From Globodera rostochiensis (taxonomy: Eukaryota > Nematoda > Chromadorea > Rhabditida > Heteroderidae): a DNA stretch of 64,000 nt. The translations under genes and the position numbers were made by a program. The DNA is taken from assembly GCA_018350325.1 (NCBI GenBank), contig JAEVLN010000006.1, forward strand, positions 4,330,056-4,394,055, in the 5' to 3' direction. The notes beneath the pieces were generated by a model. It was given only the letters and a program-made list of their open reading frames with translations. It did not search any database and had not been told where the DNA came from. Below, piece after piece: positions 54,020 through 64,000 of this stretch; position 1 is the stretch's first letter, and each line of letters starts with the position of its first letter.

Positions 54020-54680
54020 TTTAAACAAAAAAATTTGTTCTGAATTAGCAAATTCCCCGTCTCTTACGAACAGTTTGAGCTTTTAATATATTGAAAAATA
54101 CAATTTTTTATTTCTTAAAATATAACCGCGGCATTTTTCCGATCAAAAATAAAATTAATATGTAGAAAAGATTGTTAGATTTTTTGAATGTTTTTCGGAC
54201 GATTTTGCAACAAAATTCTTCAAATATTAAAAACCAAAATAGAGCGAGTCGGTCCACATTTTGAGCTACATTAGCTGGGCCGTAGCATGGAGCGATTTTG
54301 GCTTTTATTGCATTTATCATAAGGAGATTTATTTAAAAAATGAAAAAAATAGTTACAATCTAATGATAATTACATATATAAATTTGTTATTCTGAGACAA
54401 ATCGCATAATCGTTGATATAATTAGGCGAACCTCTCGTCAATTAAATCCTCGTGAAGCCAAGTCCTGGGTTTTAAATTTTATTTAGATTATTGAATATAG
54501 ATAGCCTAAGTTGAGCTTGTGATTTTTTAAGAAAAATGGTCCAGCCGAGATTAAGAACCTGAAAATCGTGGTTTTCACAATAAGAAGCTCCCGGGGGGTT
54601 TTTCTCGTCTTTAAAATCCGAGGTTTTGGAAATCTGATCCCCGGCTTTCTGTCCAAAATTTGAATCAATCAACCAACAAC
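54020..54680. other. intergenic, no feature seen
   Basis: AT-rich, without ordered repeats. The short minus-strand open frames at 54108-54320 and 54472-54672 have no supporting motif. Confidence 0.4.
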
Positions 54681-54683
54681 ATT

Positions 54684-54969
54684 ATGTGGAAAATAAACAT
54701 TCGTAGGAATATATTTAAAACAAATTTGAATTCAGAGGCTCACGCTTCGAATAATTCGACGACAAATCATGTGCGGATCGAAAGTAAGGAAACTTTAAAA
54801 GAAATTTTATTAAATTGATTATCAATTAGAGGCTCCGAATGCTAATGAGCATCACCAATTAGGAACAATTCTAAAGCCCCGCACATACGTTCCTCCATAC
54901 CGGAAATTAACGGCCGGCACATACGTTCCTCTATGGCGGGAATGTTTTCTGAAAGAAGCTCGGAAATAG
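54684..54969 (+). CDS. small two-exon gene of unknown function
   Basis: Exons 54684-54783 and 54830-54969 with a 46-bp GTAAGG...TAG intron, phase-consistent, 79 residues. N-terminus MWKINIRRNIFKTNLNSEAH. The second exon repeats a TYVP motif (KPRTYVPPYRKL then AGTYVPLWREC). No signal peptide or known domain. Confidence 0.4.
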
Positions 54970-55469
54970 CATTGAAAAATTTTTTTAATCAATATAAATC
55001 AATATTTCGCCATTAAAATTAAATGAATACTGGGTGATGGAATTTAAACAGGTAAAACTTGGTTTTATTTTAGTTTATCGCTCGCATTAATGTTTTTACG
55101 AATTTTTAATTTATTAGTTATTTTATATGATTTGGAAAATATTTTTAACAGATAAGTTGATTTTCAAGGACATAACAGAAAAATTTGGCAAATCCAAGGA
55201 AGCTCAGAAAAACTCAATTTTTAGGGTAAAATTTTGTCTTTTACAACCATGCCATAATCTTGCATTGAAAGCGGTGTTTAAGTCCAACCTTTCGGTCGAA
55301 CTGTCCAAAAATTGCAATCTTAAAGCCCGTCTATTTCGGTCAACGCTGCATGCATTTTCTGATTTCTTAAGGAAAAAACAAAAACAATTTTTTAGATAGG
55401 GTGCGTTGATACACCAAATTACTCTCGTCGCCTGACTCTCTCTCTCTCTCTTTTTAGCACACTATTTCA

Positions 55470-55615
55470 TCAACGAACCGAAACCGGCTTTTTTGGCCTA
55501 AAAACCAAAACCCGGGGTCGTAAAACCGGCCTAACCGGGGGTACCGATTTCGGTTTTTATGCCAAAAAACCGATTTTCGGTTTCGGTTCGGTTAAGCGTT
55601 CGTGCACTACCCTAG
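55470..55615. mobile_element. MITE fragment with CCGAAACCGG words
   Basis: AACCGAAACCGG at the left and CGGTTTCGGTTCGGTT near the right, ending CACTACCCTA like a hAT-type terminus. The left terminus is missing. Confidence 0.4.
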
Positions 55616-55829
55616 TCGCTTTAACTGTAATTCTTTTTATTTATTCTTCTCCATTTTATTTTGTGAAGAAATAGTGGGCTAAAATGAGAGGGTCAGGCTA
55701 AAAATTGTTTTTCAATTTTTCGATAGGGTGCGTTGTTGACCAAATTACTCGTTTTCGACAAGCATTAGAAAAAGCTTGTGTTGGATGGGTTCTTTGGGGT
55801 TTCGTAAAATGTGCCACGAAAATAGAAAT

Positions 55830-56375
55830 TTTGAAGGTGCCCAAAAGTTGCACGTCACCTCAGCCGCTTAAAGCAGCCCCTGTCATATGCAAAGTGCAAT
55901 TCAGATTATCGACCAATATCTCTGCTTCTGTGGCCATTTACTCTGCCTAGGGGCGCTTTTTCCATACGATTGGCAAACATTTGCGCCGCAGGAAAAATTC
56001 TACATTTGCGCCAAGAAAAAAAATCTAACTCAAAATTAAAAAATGCTGAAAGATGAGTCATAGGGGCAAGGCTCAAAATCACTCAAAAAGGGGTTTGTTA
56101 GGCTTAGGCCTAAGCCACCCTAGGTTTTTGTTAGCCTTAGGCTTAGGCCTAAGATTGGAATTTTTGATGAAAATAAGAGAATCTTAAAATAAAAATAGGG
56201 TTGTCCCCGACGACGCCTATCGGCGCCGCTATAGGAATTTTGAGGATGCCCAAAAGTTCCACGTCAGCTTACCGCTTAAAGCAGCCCCTGTCATATGCAA
56301 AGTGAAATTCAGATTTATCGACCAATATCTCTGCTTCTGTGGCCATATATCTTCCTAAGGGCGCTTTTTCCATAC
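55830..56375. repeat. duplicated ~120-bp segment
   Basis: 55832-55972 and 56236-56372 share GCTTAAAGCAGCCCCTGTCA, CGACCAATATCTCTGCTTCT and GGGCGCTTTTTCCATAC. Between them are a telomere-like block (56098-56155) and a diverged hairpin core (about 56207-56230). Confidence 0.75.
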
Positions 56376-56399
56376 AAACATTAGCCGTAGTGCTTTAAT

Positions 56400-57640
56400 T
56401 CCCCCCCCCCCCCCCCTCTTCCCACTCTCATCAGAGACAATGCTAATGCAATGCCAAGTTTACGCAAATGCCAACACATTCTCTCGCATTACCCCCCCCC
56501 CCCCCTCCCCCTCCCACAATTGGCATAAACAGAGGGCCACAAATGCCGCGCTTTTGGCAATATCTTTGTTGAAGTAAACGCATTCTCTCGCGTCCCCCCC
56601 AGACGCTTTTTCCATACAACAATACATTAGCTAATGCTTCAATTCCCCCCCCCCCAAAAATTGGCATAAACAGGGGCCCAAATGCCCATCTGGCATATTC
56701 TTTGTTGGAGTAAGGCAATCTTCCAACGCATTCTCTCGCGTCCCCCCGACGCTTTTTCCATACAATACATTAGCCCTAATGCTTCAATTCCCCCCCCCCC
56801 CCAAATTGGCATAAACAGGGGCCCAAATGCCCATTTCTGGCATATTCTTTGTTGGAGTAAGGCTCTTTTCGTAAATGCCAACGCATTCTCTCGCGTCCCC
56901 CCCAGACGCTTTTTCCATACAACATTAGCCCTAATGCTTCAATTCCCCCCCCCCCCCCAAAATTGGCATAAACAGGGGTAAATGCCCATTTCTGGCATAT
57001 TCTTTGTTGGAGTAAGGCAATCTTCCAACGCATTCTCGCGTCCCCCCCAGACGCTTTTTCCATACAATACATTAGCCCTAATGCTTCAATTCCCCCCCCC
57101 CCAAAAATTGGCATAAACAGGGGCCCAAATGCCCATTTCTGGCATATTCTTTGGGAGTAAGGCAATCTTTTCGTAAATGCCAACGCATTCTCTCGCGTCC
57201 CCCCCAGACGCTTTCCATACAATACATTAGAATGCTTCAATTCCCCCCCCCCCCAAAATTGGCATAAACGGGCCCAAATGCCCATTTCTGGCATATTCTT
57301 TGTTGGAGTATGGCAATCTTCCAACGCTCTCTCGCGTCCCCCCCAGACGCTTTTTCCATACAATACATTAGCCCTAATGCTTCAACCCCCCCCCCCCAAA
57401 ATTGGCATAAACAGGGGCCCAAATGCCCATTTCTGGCATATTCTGTTGGAGTAAGGCAATCTTCCAACGCATTCTCTCGCGTCCCCCGACGCTTTTTCCA
57501 TTAATACATTAGCCCTAATGCTTCAATTCCCCCCCCCCCAAAAAATTGGCATAAACAGGGGCCCAAATGCCCATTTCTGGCATATTCTTTGTTGAAGTAA
57601 GGCAATCTTTCGTAAATGCCAACGCATTCTCTCGCGTCCC
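56400..57640. repeat. ~150-bp minisatellite with internal poly(C)
   Basis: About eight units, each with GACGCTTTTTCCATACAATA, CATTAGCCCTAATGCTTCAA, a C tract of 7-16, AAAATTGGCATAAACAGGGG, CCCATTTCTGGCATATTC and AACGCATTCTCTCGCG. Two more units lie at 58286-58600 between the SPRYSEC copies. The last unit runs into the promoter of each copy. Confidence 0.93.
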
Positions 57641-57772
57641 CTCCACTCTCTTCGTTGACAATGCTATTTTAAAACAAAGGCACTTCTAAGCCTGGATTAA
57701 AGGCGTACAAAAGCGGTGGCATGCAGCAAAAAGCCATCATTCAAAACCATTTTATTTTAATTGCCCCTCAAA

Positions 57773-58230
57773 ATGCCCACCTTTCTCTTCTTGGCCGCAA
57801 TTTGCTTGCTTGTGGCCGCTTCCATTCTGCTGCAAACTGGTCAGAAAAAATTTGTTTCAAATTAAAAATTTGGCGCAATATTTCATCGCTTTTCAGTGTA
57901 ACAAAAATTTATGTAAAATATCAAAATATTTTAAGTTAAAATTCTCGACTGACTCACGTAGAGAATTCAGATGCATCGCCAAGAAAAAACAAAAAACTCG
58001 AATAAGGATCATCCAGTTCTGGAAAAGCTCAATCAACCCCAGGTAACAATACAAAAAATAGTTATTTATATATTTATTTTTTCAAATTAACTATAAGAAT
58101 AGGAACATCAATTAAATTTTGTAAAGTGCCAAAAGCAGACTCTTCGGCGGTGCGGACGGACCATCCTGCGGATGTTCACTTTTTTGTGGGGGAAGGAGAC
58201 GAAAAAGAGGCGAGTTTTGGGGATAGATTA
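57773..58230 (+). pseudogene. broken 5' copy of the SPRYSEC-like gene
   Basis: Exon 1 (57773-57839) encodes the same signal peptide as the intact gene. Exon 2 (57971-58042) corresponds to the basic-motif exon but has a nonsense codon at 58003-58005 (GAATAA where the intact copy has GAAAAA). The TATA box is TACAAAA (57706-57712) instead of TATAAAA. No SPRY exons follow. A frame resembling an extra exon (58091 to about 58230, VPKADSSAVRTDHPADVHFF) stays open. This is a partial tandem duplicate of 58600-59040, about 966 bp away. Confidence 0.8.
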
Positions 58231-58672
58231 AATAATCTTTTATGCTTAGCTTCTTTTTTTCTTAATTTTTTTGCTTCTTTGAATTTGAACGCTTTTTCCA
58301 TACAATACATTAGCCCTAATGCTTCACCCCCCCCCCCAAAATTGGCATAAACAGGGGGCCCCAAATGCCAACCAATTCTGGCTATTCTTTGTTGGAGTAA
58401 GGTAATGTATATGTAAAAAAAGCCATCTATGCCAACGCATTCTCCCGCATCCTCTCCAGGCGCTTTTTCCATACAATACATTAGCCCTAATGCTTCAACC
58501 CCCCTCCCCAAAAAATTGGGGCCCAAATGCCAACCAATTCTGGCATATTCTTTGTTGGAGTAAGGTAATGTATATGTAAAAATGCCAACGCATTCTCTCG
58601 CGTCCCCTCCACTCTCTTCATTGACAATGCTATTTTGAAACAAAGGCACTTCTACGCCTGCGATTAAAGGCG

Positions 58673-58679
58673 TATAAAA
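58673..58679 (+). promoter_or_regulatory. TATA box of the SPRYSEC-like gene
   Basis: TATAAAA 66 bp before the start codon. The paralogous position of the broken copy reads TACAAAA. Confidence 0.6.
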
Positions 58680-58738
58680 GCGGTGGCATGCAGCAGAAAG
58701 TCATCATTCAAAACCATTTTATTTGTAATTAAATCAAA

Positions 58739-61584
58739 ATGCCCACCTTTCTCTTCTTGGCCGCAATTTGCTTGCTTGTGGCCGCTTCCATTCTGCTGCA
58801 AACTGGTCAGAAAAAATTTGTTTCAAATTAAAAATTTGGCGCAATATTTCATCGCTTTTCAGTGTGTGGGGTGACTAACAAAAATTTATTTAAATATCGA
58901 AATATTTTAACTTAAATTTTCGACTGACTTACGTAGAGAATTCAGATGCATCGCCAAGAAAAAAACCCAAACTCGAAAAAGGACCATCAAGTTCTGGCAA
59001 TGCTGAATCAACCCCAGGTAACAGTGCAAAATAATAATTGTCTATTTATTTTTAAATTAATTTAGGCTTAGGAACACCATTTAAGCTCTCCAAAAGTCGA
59101 TAGGTGTGTTTCTTAGGTTCGGGGTCGAGGAACCCGAATATGAGCTCCATTTTTACCGACGTTGAACCCCGGACCCGAATTCGAACATTCTTTTATTAAG
59201 AATAAAAAGAATTGCAGCCTCTAAACCATTCAAAAAAACGTGAACCTACCCAGTAGGAAAATTGTATTTAATAATTTCTTTAAAAAGTCGATCCTTAGGG
59301 GTATATTTTTGAAAATTTTGAAAAAGTCGATCCTTAGGGGTGTATTTTTCGTTCTTATTGCATTTTGCAATGGAATTTTTGAAAAATGGCGAAATATGGA
59401 AAAATATGGATTAAAAAATGGGCTCTAGAAGCTCCAACCAAAGCTAAAACCCCTATTTATTGCATTTATACGCTGTTCCGAGTGCGCAAAAAAATATGGA
59501 TTTCCATTTCGAACATTTTATCAAAAATTCAAAAACGAATTTCAGCCTCAAAACCATTCACAAAACGTGAACCCACACAGAAGGGAAATTGTATTTTAAT
59601 AAGTTGAAAATAAAATTATGTTTTCTTAGGGCTAACACTTGAAAATCAATGGGTTTCCGCTGCACCTGACGTGAAACTCGCGCACATTGGGCCCAAACAA
59701 TTGATTGCCCAGCATAATGGAGAGATAGAGGGTAAATATTATTAAAAAAGTTTTATGAAAAAATTCGCAAAATTTTTTTTGAATTATTCAGCGCATCGCT
59801 CTGTGCGCGCTGAATTGCCAATTCTAACAGAGAATTTGGGCACTTTTTATTACGAAATGAAAATCTTGGAGAAAGGAAAGGACGAGTAAGTTTAATAAAT
59901 AAATAAATAGTTGAGCTTCGAAATGCTTTGGAAGCATTTTCGGTAATACTGAAGATGGGGCATCATGTGGTTCCGACAGTAGTTGATTTCGACATAAGTG
60001 ATTTCGACAGTGCCACTGTTAAAAATTCTGTAATTTTCCAAGAAGTTAAAATTCGTATTTTTAGGCATTTCGACCCACCTAAATGATATAAAATCCCTGA
60101 AAAAGTAAAAAATTCGAACAATTCAAAAAATCTGTAATTTTCGAGGCAAGCTTAAAAATGCATTTTTTTTAGCAAAACGGATAACGTACAGGTCTAAAAA
60201 GCATTTAGAAGTTGAAAATTCGAAATGTCTAACAAGTTCGAAACATTTTTTTGGAATTCACTGTCGAAATCAACTACTGTCGGTATCAACTACTGTCGGC
60301 GCTAAATAGGTGTTCCTAGTGGTATTCGGAGGTGTAGAATCAGAATCTGACCTCCATTACGACCAATTTCAAACCCTGGGACCGAATTCGAACATTTGTT
60401 CGAAAATCAAAATTTTCAAAAATCAAATTTGGCCTCAAAATCATTCAAAAAAGGCATAAGCTTACATCGAAAACTATTCATTTGATTGATTTTGAGACGT
60501 AAATGTGAAGTTTGAAAATTTTTTAAATTTTCGACTAAATGTTCGAATTCGGGTTTCGAAATAGGTCGATTCGGAGGTCAGATTCGGATTCTACGCCCCT
60601 TAAATGCCCCAGAAAACATCTTTTTATCGACTTTAAAACAAAATTTTTTCAAAAATGGGGGGGGGGTGTGCACTATCTTCAGTATATCTTCAGTATTACC
60701 GCATTTTCCTTAAAAAATTATATTTAGGGGTGTTTTCATTGGACTTTCGACGATAGAAATGCCATTGAGCGACACACATGTTGGATATTACAACGGCACT
60801 TACGGATACGCAAGCGATGGCACCATTTGGGGTCACGAAGTTGCGGGATGTTCCCACTGGGGTTATGGACGACGCCCGTACATAATAGGAAACCACAAAT
60901 TTGTCGTCGATGACGTCGTCGGCTGCGGCATGGATTTGGCAACTCGCAAAATGTTTTACACAATAAATGGCGAATGTTTGGGTGAGAAAAAATGGAATAA
61001 AAATTAAGGGCATTTAACCACTTTTGGGGTTGTTTCTTTAATATATAAAGAGCTAATCGATCGGAGCCGGTCATTTGGGCACAAGTCTTTAGGGCACCGA
61101 GTCACTTGGGCACCAATTCCGGATTTTTTTTAAATAATACATTACGAAATAGGGTAATACTGGGATTTGTGGGCTCCCTGACGGAAGTCAGAATCGGATT
61201 CTACACCACCCGAATACCCTTAGAAACACTTTTTTATCGACTTCGAAAAACAAAAATTTGTTTTTTTCACAACAGCGAGCCCACAAATCCCAGTATTACC
61301 CTATTTCGTAATGTATTATTTAAAAAAAATCCGGAATTGGTGCCCAAATGACATGGCGCCTAATCGATGGACCATAATGTTTTTAATTTATTTTTTATTT
61401 TTTTGTTTATTTTTTTTTTACAGAAACTGCCGATTTATTAGTCGATCCTGCAGCCAATTTGTCCAATTTGTTTCCATGCGTTTCGTTGTGGACCCCTGAC
61501 GACAAAATTGTTGCGAATTTTGGACCGGATTTTAAATTCAAGTTTACCGCCGATGGCATTGTGAAAAAACGAGGGGATTTGTAA
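58739..61584 (+). CDS. SPRYSEC-like effector: signal peptide, basic motif, SPRY domain
   Basis: Exons 58739-58805, 58946-59017, 59630-59731, 59792-59885, 60728-60981, 61424-61584: 249 codons plus stop, all phases closing. Residues 1-22 are a signal peptide ([20 protein letters not shown]). Exon 2 encodes PRKKPKLEK, a nuclear-import-like basic cluster. The SPRY (B30.2-type) domain begins at [16 protein letters not shown] and runs through [42 protein letters not shown] and [20 protein letters not shown] to [21 protein letters not shown]. This order matches SPRYSEC proteins, secreted from cyst-nematode glands into plant cells, some of which bind host immune receptors (family knowledge). Introns 4 and 5 each hold an inverted-repeat element. 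No frame break was seen. Confidence 0.88.
59942..60700. mobile_element. GGTAATACTG-type foldback MITE in SPRYSEC intron 4
   Basis: Ends GGTAATACTGAAGAT and ATCTTCAGTATTACC with a perfect duplication GCATTTTC (59934-59941 and 60701-60708). A second inverted pair inside (GACAGTAGTTGATTTCGACA near 59978 and its inverse near 60255) suggests a nested element. The right arm carries the TTATCGACTTTAAAACAAAA word of the foldback family. Confidence 0.88.
61062..61359. mobile_element. near-perfect inverted-repeat element in SPRYSEC intron 5
   Basis: Arms of about 68 bp are almost perfect inverse copies (GGGCACCAATTCCGGATTTT, AATACATTACGAAATAGGGT, AATACTGGGATTTGTGGGCT). Outer GTCATTTGGGCAC/GTGCCCAAATGAC extend them. 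A 9-bp duplication CTAATCGAT flanks it (61053-61061 and 61360-61368). The core of about 85 bp includes the GGATTCTAC and AGAAACACTTTTTTATCGAC words shared with the GGTAATA family. Confidence 0.8.
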
Positions 61585-61951
61585 GGATTTTGCTGGGTGG
61601 GGAGGGTTTCCGTCTTTGTTTTTCTTTCCCGATTAAAAAACATTATTATTCATTTTTTGTTTTCGAATTTGTTACTTTCGCGAGAAAAAAAAATCCAGCA
61701 AATTTTCGCTTTCTTTCGAGTTTCAATCCACGAGAGTGTAAGTAAAAAGCGGTGCTAGGTCGTTTCGTAAATTCCGCCACATATATTTTATGAAATAGTT
61801 TTAGACATTATATCTTTATACACCCCTCCACTAAATCAGTTAAACCTTATACCATTGAAAAGCTCTAGATAAATTAAAACAATTTGTTAAACTAAACAAA
61901 GCAGTAAATCAACGTTTTAAAAAGTTATGATCAGAAAGCTACGAAAAACCC

Positions 61952-64000
61952 CGATTTCGGACAATTCCAAAATTTATAATCATCATCATCATCAACACCG
62001 CCCTGCAACGGTCAACGAAGCACTCAATTTCTGTTTTCTTAAGGAAAGATCAAAACAATTTTTAGATAGGGTGCGTTGTTGTCCAAATTACTTTCGTCGT
62101 CTGACTCCTCTCTCTTCTTTCAGCACACTATGTTTCTTCAAAAAATAAAATATTCAAGATTTATATAAAATTGAAAATTTGTAACATCGTCGTTTTTTAT
62201 TGAAAAAGGGTTTATGTCCAACCTTACAAAATCCAAGCTAATTGTGCAAAACCGACTTCGAATTTTCAAAATAAAAGTTTTTTTTGTGAATCTGCATTGG
62301 CTGTCCGGAGAAATTTTTTTTAAATTTTTTGTAAGAAAATGAACCTAAAAATTGCCTAAACTTTACGGACCGTAACTTTTGAATTTGCTTTTTTCACACT
62401 TTTCTTGCTAAAAATGTGTTCTTCTTTCTCTCATCTTTTTTATTATTGATTAAAAAATTTGTAAATATTTATTGAAATATCGAAACCGGAAATATAACGT
62501 GTGTTTGCTACGGTTTAATAAGAATATTCAGGTTTTTCAATTAAGTACAGCTTTTGATAAAAAAAAAACTCATTAAATTCACTGAAAAAAAAATTACCAA
62601 TTTATCACAATTTTAATTTATTAATCGTAACTTTTGAATTCTTTTCTCACAATTTGCGGGGTCAACATTTTGCTGAGAGCGAATAAAAAAACATTCAAAT
62701 TTATGGAGATAAACCCCAAACAACGAAAGCGTCCATCCCCCCGTTGTTGGGGTCACCATTTTGCCCAAAGAAAAATTCCATTCAAATATTTATAAGATAA
62801 TCCAAACTTTCAGTCTATAAAATAAATAATTTTTTGCAAAGTTTAAGCCAAAAACATAATGATGTCAAATGATAAATCTGATGTCATATTCGTGATTGCC
62901 GTTCTCGATAACCCCGGAGTACTTCTCAGAATTACATAAAACTGATTTTAAAAAAAAAATTCGGGGATCTACCTACTATATAAGACACCATTATTTTTTT
63001 GCAAATTTTAAGCCAATATTGACTTTAATAATTAAATTTTATCAGATTTTGTAGTAAATGAATATGTCAATTTTAACTGAATCAATCAATGGCAAAATAA
63101 CCGCTGATACGGGTAAGAAACTCGATTTTATTAATATTTATTAATAATTGTCAATGTTTACAGACGTTTTGTGGCTAACCTGCGCCAATTTGGAGCCTTC
63201 CGAAGAATTTGGAAAAGGTTAAAAAAAAAAAGCAATTTTTTTAAATTAAATTTATTTTGAAAAATAACACTTTTCAGAAACATTTAGCTTAAAAATGTTT
63301 TCAGAAGTTGTGGATGCCGACACTTTGGGAAACCGAAACAAAATTGAAGACATGGAACAGGAATTGAAGGAGGTCAAAGAGGAATTGAAGCAGTACAAGG
63401 AAGAATTAAAGAACACAAAAGAAGAAAATGTAAATATTTATTCTAACAAAAATAATCTTTTTTTTTTGGCATTTATTTTAGAAGGAACTCCGCGCCGAGT
63501 TGGCACATCAGAAACAGCTAAATGCTTGCAAGTGCATGACTGTAGGAGAGATTCTGAACATGCACAAATTGAAGCAGCAACAGAACCAAAAAGAGAAAAT
63601 TAATTTTGTTTTGGGTCGCAGAGCAAAGACCGATGAGTTGGAACGTAAGCAGAAAGCTGATCAAATCGAACATCGTGCAAAGATTGACGAGGTGGAAACT
63701 GAATTATTTTAAAAATGAATTTGATTAATAAATTAACAATTTATCCAAATACAAAATTAAAATAACAATAAAAGTTTGTTGTTCAGAAGACGATGGAAGC
63801 GAAGGTCGCTTTGGAACATCAAAAATTGGTGGAAGATCACAAGGCTTTGCACGTAAAGATGGAGGAGTATCAGAACAAACAGCAACAGAACCAAGAGGAA
63901 AACAAGAAACTGAAGAATCTAATGGAAGAGATGAAGTTGAAGCAGCAACAGCACCAAAAGGAAATCAATGACAAAATTGGCTGGTTAAATGAGGACCAGC
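61952..64000. repeat. segmental duplication, right copy (runs off the window)
   Basis: Direct repeat of 51395-53515. It differs by indels, for example a ~115-bp insert at about 62850-62985 with no equivalent in the left copy. Confidence 0.85.
63058..64000 (+). CDS. coiled-coil protein, copy 2 (partial, open at the window end)
   Basis: Exons 63058-63112, 63164-63217, 63305-63429, 63482-63691 and 63787 onward, all in phase. Residues: MNMSILTESINGKITADTG, VLWLTCANLEPSEEFGK, EDMEQELKEVKEELKQYKEE, QKQLNACKCMTVGEILNM, ADQIEHRAKIDE, then KTMEAKVALEHQKLVEDHKA. The exon 4 donor GACGAG|GTGGAA is intact here. Strong heptad pattern and Gln/Lys/Glu richness indicate a long coiled coil. No signal peptide. 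Partner and function unknown. Confidence 0.6.

Noticed and set aside
58861..58868. An 8-bp micro-exon (TGTGTGGG) between SPRYSEC exons 1 and 2
   Set aside because: Including it puts the later exons out of frame (GGC TAA); skipping it gives an uninterrupted protein.

Overview
The window is a gene-poor, repeat-dense stretch of nematode nuclear DNA. Short introns (about 40-55 bp where nothing has inserted), AT-rich non-coding sequence, GCCTAA/TTAGGC telomere-like blocks and several secreted-protein genes all fit. The best pointer is a complete six-exon gene at 58739-61584 for a signal peptide plus SPRY domain with a basic nuclear-import-like motif. This is the architecture of the SPRYSEC effectors of cyst nematodes, so a Globodera/Heterodera-like plant parasite is the likely source (inference; no search was run).

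Layout. 45-7041 (minus): a 12-exon secreted protein with galectin-like C-terminal domains, whose exon 2 splice donor is interrupted by a MITE. 7875-7947: a tRNA-like sequence. 8322-9292 and 10131-10545: minisatellites. 10933-12190, 36824-38617 and 48891-50513: three copies of a five-exon gene for a secreted Cys-rich/EF-hand protein. 12489-14575: two back-to-back hAT-like MITEs sharing one target site. 15359-16802 (minus): a GC-rich gene for a membrane protein. 20330-35476 (plus): an 18-exon gene joining an N-terminal J domain to ankyrin repeats. Its intron 4 holds a MITE, itself split by an 8.2-kb Ty3/Gypsy element (21717-29937) with one 2359-codon ORF. 39421-44126: a composite transposon with remains of a MULE transposase and, on the same strand, a gene whose in-phase exons join a saposin-B-like region to a complete Merlin (IS1595-type) transposase. 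44948-46014: a 533-bp tandem duplication. 52376-54017 and 63058-64000: two copies of a coiled-coil gene in a segmental duplication. 56400-57640: a poly(C)-bearing minisatellite next to a broken copy (57773-58230) and an intact copy (58739-61584) of the SPRYSEC gene.

The unifying theme is short inverted-repeat transposons. At least eight insertions have perfect 8-bp target duplications and several more have near-perfect ones. Most have CAGGG/TAGGG/TAGAG ends typical of hAT. Several carry the same GC-rich hairpin core, yet their subterminal arrays are built from quite different short motifs. Exon coordinates below were derived by hand from GT/GC-AG sites, frame and paralogue comparison. Where reading phase closes exactly across many exons I treat the model as well supported.
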